From Imbricaverruca yamaguchii (Eukaryota; Arthropoda; Thecostraca; Neoverrucidae), in contig JAOTOL010001452.1 of NCBI GenBank assembly GCA_034440575.1, positions 845,501 to 909,500 of the forward strand: 64,000 bases of DNA, written 5' to 3'. The notes below the pieces were generated by a model that did no database searches, was not told where the DNA came from, and was given only the letters and a program-made list of their open reading frames with translations. The position numbers were made by a program, and so were the translations under genes. Positions 47,033 through 57,240 of this stretch are shown here, in pieces (the stretch's first letter is position 1; each line of letters begins with the position of its first letter).

Positions 47033-47461
47033 CTAGATTGGCCTGGCGGATTCAGGTCCGGATGGATGATAATCTGGGTTGGTTACAGGCGTCACCATCG
47101 CATGCTTGGATAAGTCTGGCGCTTCACCGGCAGTTAAGCTGGCGTTCGGCTCGTCGAGTAAAACGTGTCCGATACGGCAGCGAGCCCACTGGATCATTTT
47201 GACGCTGAAGTCGTCCATGCTCGAAGACACGGCTGGCTTCGTCGACGGAAGTGCTTCCGCCCCCCCCGTTGGTTGATTGCACTTGGAATGTGAGCATGCA
47301 GAGTGCAGTGGGCTCAGTGGGCCTACTACCCGTTCTCCACGCGTTGCAACACCGACTGATGCTTTCAACCCGCCGGTAACACAGTCACTTTGCGCTTCCA
47401 TCGCAGCGGGGCCGTCAGGTATGGGTGGAGCATTTAGTCTGGAGACGATAATCGGTAGCAA
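47033..47461 (-). CDS. Unrecognised 142-codon frame
   Basis: The product is rich in Pro, Ala and Ser, with MDDFSVKMIQWARCRIGH and HVLLDEPNASL in its second half, which looks more protein-like than most frames here. There is no known motif and no splice partner. The plus strand is also largely open (47079-47498), so chance in GC-rich sequence is possible. It could be part of a transposon protein. Confidence 0.2.
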   Translation of the reverse strand: MLPIIVSRLNAPPIPDGPAAMEAQSDCVTGGLKASVGVATRGERVVGPLSPLHSACSHSKCNQPTGGAEALPSTKPAVSSSMDDFSVKMIQWARCRIGHVLLDEPNASLTAGEAPDLSKHAMVTPVTNPDYHPSGPESARPI

Positions 47462-47791
47462 TACGTGCGCGTGTTCGCGCTATCTCGCTCGGCCGTAACA
47501 TTACGAAAATGATATTCGTAGTTCACTGGCGGGGAATTGCATACATTTCCGGGGTGCTTTCCATTGATCGCAGCATGCCCCGGAAACGTTCAGCGGCGCT
47601 TTCCTGCAGGGTGCTATGCGAAGTTGTAAAGTTGTCCGACAAGCTCGCGTGGAGCGCAGGCACCGCCGAATTAATACAATAATACGCGTATGGCGCAGAC
47701 CCCAGGAATGGCGCCGTGGCATTGTCTATTGATCTCGCTGCATGCGACCGGATTGTGACGTCAGCCGGTGTAGTTCGTCTGCGTGCCGGTA

Positions 47792-47940
47792 GGTGGCGGG
47801 CCGAGCGGCCGCTGCTGGGTTTTTGTTGCGTGTTGTCGATGATAGGTGGCGCGCCGGGCGGACTCTGACGGGTTCTTGTTGCGTGTTGTGGATAATAGGT
47901 GGCGCAGTTGGCGGCCGGTGCTGGGTTTTTGTGGCAGGGC
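47792..47940. repeat. 53-bp tandem repeat, 2.8 copies
   Basis: Units start GGTGGCGGGCC, GGTGGCGCGCC and GGTGGCGCAGT; each includes GGGTTTTTGTTGCGTGTTGT or a close variant. The first two are exactly 53 bp. Confidence 0.88.
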
Positions 47941-48012
47941 GACCTGTCCAATACCCGCAAAACAACTGGAGGAGCGCACGCCATCTGTCGGCCGGATCGT
48001 CAGGTACACGCG

Positions 48013-48096
48013 CCAGTGTCAGGCTAATGGGCGCTGTATGACCAACGCAGTCGATGCGCCCGAAGCCCAAATAACCAACCAACCAGTGTCAGGCTA
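48013..48096 (+). mobile_element. 5'-truncated SINE, family A, with 14-bp target duplication
   Basis: CCAGTGTCAGGCTA at 48013-48026 and again at 48083-48096 flanks a 56-bp insert (48027-48082) that starts ATGGGCGCTG and ends AATAACCAACCAA. The insert matches the tail of the full SINE at 39149-39336. The duplication shows a retroposition event in the edge of the hairpin element. Confidence 0.8.
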
Positions 48097-48204
48097 GAGC
48101 TTACCAACCGGTAGTTGGATAGGTTAATGTATCGTCACTGCGCAAAGTTTTACGGCGATACAGGAACCTATCCATCCACCGGTTGGTAAGCTCTAGCCTG
48201 ATAC
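48086..48204. repeat. 119-bp hairpin, possible miniature inverted-repeat element
   Basis: The left arm TCAGGCTAGAGCTTACCAAC (from 48089) is matched by GGTTGGTAAGCTCTAGCCTG (48181-48200). A second block, TGGATAGGTT/AACCTATCCA, and an inner GTATCG/CGATAC extend the stem. A small loop is left at the centre. Confidence 0.85.
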
Positions 48205-48989
48205 TTGATACAGTAGTTGGATGTGGTGCTGTCAATCCCGTGCTGGCATCAGCTTCGAATCACCGGCCCTGTGCTACAACCACCTCAGTTGTGACGACCC
48301 ATGATGAAACACGACTAAGCGAGCTACGACTAAGCAAGACGAACCAGGATGAAGCACGACGCAAGTCATGTTTAACTAGGCCATGGCATCAGCGGTGCTT
48401 TCGAATGCGATGCAATCAGAACAACTCCCTATGATGTTGTTCTCGTAAACTAGTTTTCCGACCTACGAAAGCATCCGAAAAGGTGAGTAATTGTTTCGTG
48501 AGTTCCCTGATGGCATCGTATTGAACAGTTTCACTGTTCGTGCAGACCGCGTGGTCATGCAGCTGACATCATCATTGCAACACGTGATCTTTGGCAATAC
48601 CACATGGACTGGTTAGTACCAATGATGTCCAGTGGGCTATCAGCGGTCCTATTGGTGTGTTCAGAAGTGCTACAAGCACCATCACCGTATATCGATAACC
48701 TAACAATCAGTCGTCCACCTGGACGTTAGTATTTAGGAGACAACGGTTGACGTTTCCGTCTAACATGCGAGGCGCACGAGAATAGTGAGGAGATAACTCA
48801 TGATGCAACTGATATTCCAGAACCTGATCATCGGTTGAAACCTGTCCATTAGCACGTTTGCACGTCGTGTAAACGGAAGTTACCGGATGTCTACCCACGA
48901 TCATGCTGTGTCTAGATTGTACCCTTGAAATTTAGCAACTTTTAGAATTGGAGGTACTTTCAAAATGTCGTGGTTATAGATGTCACGAC
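48205..48989. other. No gene seen
   Basis: Short frames only, no exon signals. Confidence 0.5.
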
Positions 48990-50119
48990 TTAACCCTTTC
49001 CGGTCATATCCACACAACCCATCTCGGGGGTTGATAGGAACTCCCCTCTAATCTCCAAACGAAGCGTCGCGCGAAGGCGCACGATGGGTCATGGGAAAGC
49101 GCTCGACGAGTAGGGCCAGAGACCACCCCGAAAATTTTATCCCCACCAAAGTGACGTCACTAGGGGGCCTAGATTTCACCACTTGGATCATGTTTTTGGG
49201 TCTGCGGAGTTCATTGGGGGAGGAGATTTGAAGAAAAAATTTGAATCAGAAAAGGAAGCCGAAATCGACCAGAGCACTAAGGTGTTTTCCTACCCCATTT
49301 TTTTTAAACCCACCCCTTCTCTACTGTCAGATCCTCACTCCCCGTCTCGGATAGGGGGTCGATAGAGACCCCCTTCTATCCTCCAAAGCACGAAAACGAA
49401 ACAGGTGTCATCGGAAAGCGCTCGATGAGTAGGGCCAGACACCACCACCAAAAAAATTATCCATAAAAGTGACGTCACTAGTGGCTCTAGAGTTTCACTA
49501 ATTTCATTATGTTTGGAGCTCTGAGAGGTTCACTTTTATTGAGATTTGAGAACAAAATTATTTGACATCAAAAAAGGAATACGAAATCGATCAGGACCAT
49601 AATATTTGTGGCCACCCCAAAATCTTTCTTACTTGTTTCAAAATTTTAGTTTTCAAGTTTTCTTTAATTTTCCTTTTCTGATGGGTAAAGCCGACTGAAA
49701 AATGTTGTTCGAAGTAAACTTGTTCTTACAAAATGCTCACTATAGCCAGAATCTTCTATTTGAACTCTAATAGGCAAGCATGCAAAATTAATAAGTAATC
49801 AAAAACTGGAAAAATAGACAAATTCAACTGGTGTGTTTGTTGCATCCTAAAGATAAGCAAACGCTGAAAGTTTCATTCAATATCTTTATCCGTTAAAGCG
49901 TGACGACTGGTTTAACTTTTTTGGAGGTGATCTCATTTGACCTTGACTAACTCGTTAACCCTAGATGACCTGACTTATAATTTGTTATGCAACATACCAA
50001 ATTGGCATGGGGAAAGGTATGCTAAATTTAGGCGCGCTGTCGCGTGTCGTTTTTTCACCATCCGTGGAAAACCTTATGTGGGCCGGTTGAATACCCCCAC
50101 CTGAGACGGCGCGGGTTAA
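48990..50119 (+). mobile_element. Non-autonomous TTAA-flanked DNA transposon, full copy
   Basis: TTAA at 48990-48993 and 50116-50119 bracket 1,122 bp. The right terminus reads inward CCCGCGCCGTCTC and the left CCCTTTCCGGTC. TTAA target sites plus CCC termini fit piggyBac-type elements (Kolobok also uses TTAA). There is no coding capacity. The left third is an internal tandem duplication with period about 318 bp (TGACGTCA at 49152 and 49470). Related copies lie at 28344-28566 and 61560-62318. Confidence 0.75.
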
Positions 50120-50126
50120 AATAGCA

Positions 50127-50453
50127 ATGACGTCGTGTGCGATCGCAAGTCTTCTCTTATTATTCTTATTTATTCTTATTTATTTATTCTTAAAGCCAGT
50201 ATTTGCGGGTGAGTTAGAGACCATCAATATTCAGGAGCATATCGGGCACTCCAGCGGTGAGCCGGCTCTCCCGAAGAAAAACACACCGGATGAAAAGCAA
50301 ACATCACCATTGTTACGGCGGTTGCCCGGGATCTTGAGCCTCAGCGACTGTGTGTCTGGTTTCCAGATTACCCGCGACTTTTCTCCAGTGTCGCTGTACC
50401 GACGCCGTGCACCGTCTTGCTCCCCCCACCTCATCGCCTGGACTCGCCTCTGA
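50127..50453 (+). CDS. 108-codon frame with signal-peptide-like start
   Basis: Starts 8 bp after the TTAA element. Residues 1-26 are MTSCAIASLLLLFLFILIYL and a further hydrophobic stretch to VFAG, which looks like a secretion signal; the rest is polar and unrecognised. The hydrophobic run comes from a TTATT/TTCTTATTTA low-complexity stretch, so it may be an artefact. No splice partner was identified; a GTGAGT at 50209 could be a donor. Confidence 0.15.
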   Translation: MTSCAIASLLLLFLFILIYLFLKPVFAGELETINIQEHIGHSSGEPALPKKNTPDEKQTSPLLRRLPGILSLSDCVSGFQITRDFSPVSLYRRRAPSCSPHLIAWTRL

Positions 50454-50876
50454 TGCTGCGTCAGTTACGCTTGGAGACGTCAGCCGCCAGATGTTGAGAC
50501 CGGCGACCCCGGCTCCGACCTTGACATGCTCTGACCAGCTAAACTGTCATGTGGTTTGTTACTTTGCCATTAACCAAGTAATGGTCGTTGACGCGCCCTT
50601 GGAGATTGGACCGGTTGAGCTTCAGCTAGTTAAAAAACAACTGCTTTAAGTCCAGGAACATCAGTCCATCTAGCAGATAGCGGTACAAAATTATTATATC
50701 AGTCCAGATGCCAGCTAGCAAGTATGGTTCGCGGTTACTTGGCATAGTTGCGATAGAGATTAGTCACTGACGATCATACTCGATATTTCACTCGAATTGT
50801 TCACATGAGTCACGTCATCGCACGCGAGCACATCGCTCTCGATCACGTGCACATCGAGATGTTGCGCTCAGGAGAT
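50454..50876. other. No gene seen
   Basis: Nothing supported. Confidence 0.5.
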
Positions 50877-51000
50877 GCTCCCTCTCCCCTCCCCATCTCC
50901 CCTCCCTCTCTCTCCCTTTCCCTCTCCCACTCCCACTCCCTCTCCCTCTCCCCTTCCCCTCCATCTCCCTCTGCCTCTCTCTCCCTCACTCCACCTCCAT
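50877..51000. repeat. Polypyrimidine CCCTCTC tract
   Basis: About 120 bp of CTCCCTCTCCC and CACTCC variants, almost free of purines. Confidence 0.9.
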
Positions 51001-53532
51001 TGTTCGCATCAGCCACACCGATGGAGGAGTGACCGCTCCACACGGGCCCCATTAGCGGAGCGCGCTCCGGCCAGCTCCCCATCCCCCTCCCCCTCCACCA
51101 ACTCGCATTATCATCCATCACTCCTTAACGACGTCCGACTCAACCAAGCCGAAGCCGTGGTAGCACAAAAAGCCAGAGCCCGGTCTGCATTCTGCGATTG
51201 GAAATGTTCTCGCAGCAATGTTTTTCCAAGGTGTCGGTGTGTTAATGGATTGGCATCCAGTTTCAGTGTAGCACAGGTATCGTGACGCCAGGTGCCACTT
51301 GTACGGGCGTAGATATACGACGACGGAAACTTAGGATATGAGTGGATTGGCTCAGGCTACATGGAAATGCAACATTCGGAATACTTGACTACATATATTA
51401 ATTTGTTTATGCACTGCACTACCATCATGCTGTGTGTCAAATTGCATACTTCAGACGGCCTTGGCCCCTTCAATGTTGACTTGGCTCCTCAAACAATCTC
51501 AAATTTGAACACATAGCCCTATGAGGTGGGTCGCCCACTCTATTTGAGCTGACCCATTTCCTCCAGATAATGCCCCCGTAATAATTTCCAGGAAAAAACG
51601 CCACTAGCGACTGTACATTATCTTCCTGCAGCCATTTACAGAAAATACAAACATATAAAGTAGACACATCGCATACAGTCACGACTATGATGATCAAACC
51701 TTACTCACCTCAGTGATGCATTTTCAGATGTTCGTTGTTAAATTAAGAGGTAATTCATTTGATATCATTTTTGTTATGAAAAAATGTGCTGTGCAGCTGA
51801 AGAACAGGTTTCAGAAATATCGAACCTCGCATTTTGGCTTCTTTTCGAGTATGCTTATGATTGGTTTGGTTGGGCTTGGTTTGGTTGGGAGGGTTTGGGC
51901 TGGAGACACTTGCAGGCACGGTTTGGGTGGGAGATACGCGTGGACACGGCTTGGGTGCGACTCACGTGCACGTGGCACGTTAAAGCCGAGCCGAGCATCA
52001 CACGTGGCTGGCGAACACGTGCGATTCAAATCTGCGTCACCCACTGGGCTGACACGAGAACCAAGAACTATTTCGGTGGGCGTTTAGCCGATTTCAGTGC
52101 GACGAGCCGGCTCTCCCGCTGACTGCATAGATCCGCACCCGCTGCGCAGACGGACGCAGCGCCGACGCCACAGTGTGGCCAGTTCAGTGTCAACGCTCCC
52201 CGATGGGTACACTGGTGCTGCACGTGCCCTGTAACATCTCTGGCAGGAGTTCAGCCCAAACACGTCATATTTTACATTTCTTGACGATCGTGTCTGGTTG
52301 TCATAGGCAATGTCAAACAATGTCAAAATGCAGTTGTTTACATGCGCCGGCACACATTCAACACGCGCGCTGGAAGGTTTCTGCAAATTGCGCGCGCTGG
52401 AGGGGGGGGGGGGAGGGGGCGACGGATTCCGCCCCCTAAGATCTCGGCTCCTGTCAAAGCTGGAGCAACAACATTCGTAGGGTGGATGAATACGTTAGTA
52501 AACCCTATTTTGTGCAAATTCCATGACCTAAGGTCAATATCTTCGAGGTCAAATGAGGTCAAAATATCAACATTTTCTGGTTTTCAGTGGCTAGGTTTGC
52601 CATTGTTATGGACTACTGTGATGGTGTTAAAATGTTCCAAAATGTGCATTAGTGATGTTTTGAACATTACTAATGATGCAATACAGATGCTGGACCCGGC
52701 ATTTGACCTCAGGTCACCTATATAGCATCACTTTATCTGGCCATTGCCTGCTCCAGTTACCGGATCCTCCAGCTCGCCCGACTACTTCGACAACGATGAC
52801 AAACAGTTGTTTTCAGGATGTGTCAGGAGTAACATGCAAGGTGACATCAATCGCATGATAGTCATTTGCATTTATGACAACATTCCAGTTGATCAGGTTT
52901 AGTTCCATTAGCCTACCATGAACTTGATCTAACTTGACCTCGGCGACCTGACATGACTTTGAAACTATAAAGCAAAACAACATACATCTAACAAGTCGCT
53001 AGTGTTGCCAATGACACTTCCATTTTGGAAATATACGGGACGCGCATCAGCGCCGATTTTTGTGGTCTGACGCTTTGATTTGTTTTTTAATTTAGCGACC
53101 CCTAACTCGAAAACTTTCCCCAGATTTTCGTTTGTCTTGCTTTAAGCAACGCACCGGTCATTTCGAAGCAGGTACGCAAACAATGACGTATATCGTCAGG
53201 TAAAATCTTGACTTATGTACGAAAAACCGGATGTGTGGGCGGATTTCGCCCCCCCCCCTCATTTAGGGCGCCTGTTAACAAACAGGTTGTACCGTGCCTA
53301 GGTGGTCCGTTGTTATGGGACAACGTGGGGTCATATGACGTTGGGGAAATTTAGCTCTACCTTCAACGACGATCATGAAGCAGCCAGGCAAGGTATGGCA
53401 GTAAAAATATACTACAGAAAAGCTTAGTCTTAGTCCTTGCGATGTGCATGTTATGCTTACATTTTCTTCTCTACTACTTGATTTGCCCTTAATGGACATG
53501 TTTCCTCTTGCCAAGATACCTGTTTTCGTTGA
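51001..53532. other. No supported gene
   Basis: Includes a GGTTTGGTTGG-like patch (51858-51890), an interrupted G-run region at 52399-52420 and GGTCA motifs at 52524-52561. No exon was supported. Confidence 0.45.
52524..52561. promoter_or_regulatory. Three AGGTCA half-sites, including a DR4 and an everted pair
   Basis: TGACCTAAGGTCA at 52524-52536 is an everted pair with 1-bp spacing. AGGTCA at 52546 and 52556 form a direct repeat with 4-bp spacing, AGGTCAAATGAGGTCA. DR4 is the classical spacing for thyroid/LXR-type receptors with RXR. A TGACCTCAGGTCA lies further on at 52704. Function is not shown. Confidence 0.35.
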
Positions 53533-53654
53533 ATTCCAGGAAGTCGTCTTAAAGTACGATGGTGGTATGCATTTCTTTGCACACAACTTGTCTATTCCAG
53601 AAAATTGTTTGAAAGTATGATGGTGGTATGCACTTTTTTGCACACAACTTGTCG
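53533..53654. repeat. 61-bp tandem duplication
   Basis: Two copies starting ATTCCAG at 53533 and 53594, sharing GATGGTGGTATGCA and TTTGCACACAACTTGTC. About 85% alike by eye. Confidence 0.88.
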
Positions 53655-54511
53655 CATCAGTCCACGGCCTCGTGATTGGTTAATCGATGCCACGTCACAG
53701 ATGCGGAGTCGCCGATCATCAGTTGCCGATTTTTGAATCACGTGCATATAGCTCCTGTTGACGTTCTTGACTATGCAATGGTTCTCAAAATAAGCAACAT
53801 GTGAAGCCAAAGAAACAGCTCTCAGCGAGTCTTCTTGTGCGCCATATGTCTCATACCCGTGCAGTATTTTTCCTGTTACCACTGCCAGGAGCAGCCGAAG
53901 AACGCGTGAAGTGCGTTATCGACCGTGCCCGTGAGAAGTTTGCCCGATACTTAACCGGCACCGTTTGCATAAATGCGAGGCGAATTCCGCGACGATCTCG
54001 TAAACACATCAAAATTCCTCGAGCGGAAAATGCCGCGACGAATAGAAGGTGCATATTGACCCATTGAGTGGACGGCCACGCGCCGGGAGAAAGGCGCGGC
54101 GCGCCAAAACAAAACAAGTGGCGGGAAAGTGGTGGCGCTGCCGGTGGCGGGCGGCTCCAGTGTTGCCTCTGTTTTCCTCAATAATCCAACGGCGCACTTT
54201 CGTCGACAAATACGTCCGCTCGCAGACAGACATACACAGTTTCACTTTGGCAGGAAGTGCTGGCAATGGGTGCTGGGTGTCCAGGTGTCAGCAGCTGGCC
54301 ACCACCTCAGCCAGACTGAGCCGGTGTCGTCCCGGCGCAACTGCGGGTAACTCCGTGCCGAGCGTGCACAGAAACATGGCACCCTCTCCGCCCGTGCCAT
54401 TCCGGCTGTAAAGCTGTCGCTACCGTTTGTATTTATCGTTCCTGAAAAGGTGTATCCACTGTGACGGCAAGTGTTTTTGCGGACGCAAACGAGAGCGAGC
54501 CCAGGTCAGTC
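53655..54511. other. No supported gene
   Basis: Several overlapping frames on both strands at 53801-54411 (up to 120 codons) shadow each other in GC-rich sequence. Confidence 0.4.
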
Positions 54512-54512
54512 A

Positions 54513-54587
<75 letters not shown>

Positions 54588-54646
54588 ATATACGATATAT
54601 ATACAATATATACAATATATATACACAATATATATAATATATATAT
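54512..54646. repeat. (AT)n tract grading into ATATACAAT units
   Basis: Pure AT to about 54581, then a TATATACAATATATAC pattern. The YIYIYI frames are artefacts. Confidence 0.96.
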
Positions 54647-57059
54647 CACGCAAAACTTTGTTTTAGTAACCGAGACGAGTCGAACCAGATCTGGTCTCAC
54701 AACTGTCGTATAACTTCGAAATTTTTCTTGCTGCTATGTTTTTTTTTCACGCAAAAAAAATTTGCTTAAAGCAGTTTTCATCATGGTTCTTTCTTGGAAG
54801 TACTTGTACTATCTGTTCAAAAAAGGAGTTCCTGGTAGAACTGTGATGGTGCCGGTTGAATCGATTACCGACAAAGTTCCTCCCGCCATGGATTTGTCTT
54901 CATGTGTGGTAGAACACCTTCATTTGTACTATCCATGATTGCACACTAACGACGATCTGGCTACTTCGCAGGCACGTACATACTTGAAGAATGGTGAGGT
55001 ATATGCATGTCACCAGATATGACCCATACAACATTTACGACGGAGACACATCAACCACTTCTTTAGAAAACTGTGGAAAGGCGCAAAATGGCACAGAAGC
55101 GGCAAATTTGTGCATATATAGTGTATTTTGGTATGCGATAAAGGGCAACCGTTGCTCCACACCATCCCGCGAGCCGTCATATGTTACCCGTCTGGGCAAC
55201 CGTCCCTATGGGCAACAGCGTGCTACAAGTACATGCACGAGTTATTGTGCTCAGCACCCAGGTGAAATGAATATGGATGCCTCGACCATCAGGAGCTAAA
55301 ATGCAACACAGCACAAGAGCTTAATAAAATAATGAGAAGTTCGTGTACGGAAGTATACACATTAAATGAAAACCGAAGAAAAATAGGGTTCAAAATGTCG
55401 TCTTTCATTTATGTACGTGCCTTCCTAAGGAAGGCAATAGTGGTGGTGAGTTGTGGAAACATAAAAAGAAATATGCTGGTGTATGAATGAGCACAGTTTA
55501 GTTGATTTTTGTGGTGGACAATCTTGATAGGATTATATGCATCTATCATATGTATTATGCGTATGCGTATGCGCGACCCCTCCGTTTGAACGAGTCTGCT
55601 GTCATCAACTATATGACCCCTAACGAGTTGAGTTCGTGACCCTGGGAGAGCTGTGGACGCTATAAGCTTTCTATCTGCTCATAGTTTCCCACGGTCACAT
55701 ATTTTTTGGCTAACTGGCAGTAGCCTATCCGCAAAAACAAAAAAAGAAAGAAACAAAAATGGTGCAAATGACGCTGGTTGTGTGTTCACACATTCATTGA
55801 CGTCTTTAATTTTCCTCCTGAGACACCCTTGTGTTAGCTTCCCTAATTTATGAACAGCTCACCAAGGAAAGCTCCACATTAAATACACCCTATGAATGTG
55901 TATGTAGCCAAACATGTAGCTAAATATGCGTATAATCATTTGCTTTCGCTATAGTGGCTGCTATATAATTGAACACGTGAGCACTAGTGCCAGGCTGTGC
56001 TGACTTCCCTACTTGCAAGACAGGTCCGTCTATTAATTGCACCAAGTTGTGACACAGCGTACGTGTAGCAGTGTCTGGTTTTGGTGGCTTTCCTGCTTTT
56101 CAAGTGAAAACTATTCGCAGTCGTACCAATGCTAATATACATTTGTGCTTCCCCGTCAGCTTAACGTGACCGACACATCTGTCGATCGTGACCGGAAAAC
56201 AGTGCACGCGCAATGCAACATGCGATGCCGGTCGATACAAATTGCAATTAATGATCGGTTTGTATACGTTTCCGGCTAGGTAAAAGAAGATGGAATCGTT
56301 TCATTCGCGGGGGACTTTCCTCGTTACTTCTATTCGGGATTATTTTTTAAACTGTTTCCAAGAACCCAGGCGACAAATGCTTATCGCATTTACAACGTAT
56401 TATTATCAAGTGTAGAGAATGGCTTTCCGGGTATGGCAGCACGACCAACCACGTCACAAAGGGTAGCAAAGTTTTAGGCAAATTCAAAGGCGGCGCTGAT
56501 GGAAGCTATGTCAGCTTGCGCAGCGGCTAAGCCAGCAAACAATTCTGGATCGCTAAGTACACGATTGCCTGCCCGGCAAAGTCGTGTCCGCGCGCAATTA
56601 CAGGAGCTGAGTGAACCGGTAGGTCACTGGAAAACATGCGCCGTCTATCCACGGTGCAACGCGACCTACCACACAGAGCCACATACAGAACACGCCGCCT
56701 CTGCGGCAGCGTCGTGCTGAACAGCGTGCCGGATGTCGTGCACACATTCTGGATAACGTTCATGCACACTATCCAAGAGGCGAGACCACCTGACACACAG
56801 AGCCGACATCCGGCACCAGCCGCCTTGTCAGTGTTGCCGCAATGACCAACTCGTCGGAGGGGGTCAGATGGGCCGATGCGCTGTACGGCCAACATCTGAC
56901 CCCGCTCAGTGCATGGGATGGGGCCTGAGGACGGTTTGACCCGACAATTGCTCATATATTTACTAAAGCTGTACGTGCAATCGGGACCAATTTAGGAACA
57001 CGTAGTACTGCAATTTGTTCGCTCCCTGAACAATATATATCCTTGCGAACATGTAATGG
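54647..57059. other. No supported gene
   Basis: About 2.4 kb. A GC-richer patch at 56490-56930 has frames of 142 (minus) and 73 (plus) codons with no recognised features. Confidence 0.45.
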
Positions 57060-57240
57060 TCACTTCATGTACTTGTTGCATGTCTCCCTGATTCTGCCGC
57101 TTATTGCACCCATGTTTATACTTATTGGATACATGCTGCCACTTCTTGCATCCATGCTTCTACTTGTTGAACTTCTGCTTATTCTACATACTTCTGCTTA
57201 TTGCGTCATACTTTTACTTATCGCTATGCCCCGCTTCTGT
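57060..57240. repeat. Imperfect repeat of CTTATTGCATCCATGCTTCTA type
   Basis: Roughly 30-bp spaced copies of CTTGTTGCATGTCT, CTTATTGCACCCATGTTTA, CTTCTTGCATCCATGCTTC and similar. Strongly diverged; the hydrophobic frames here are a product of it. Confidence 0.5.
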
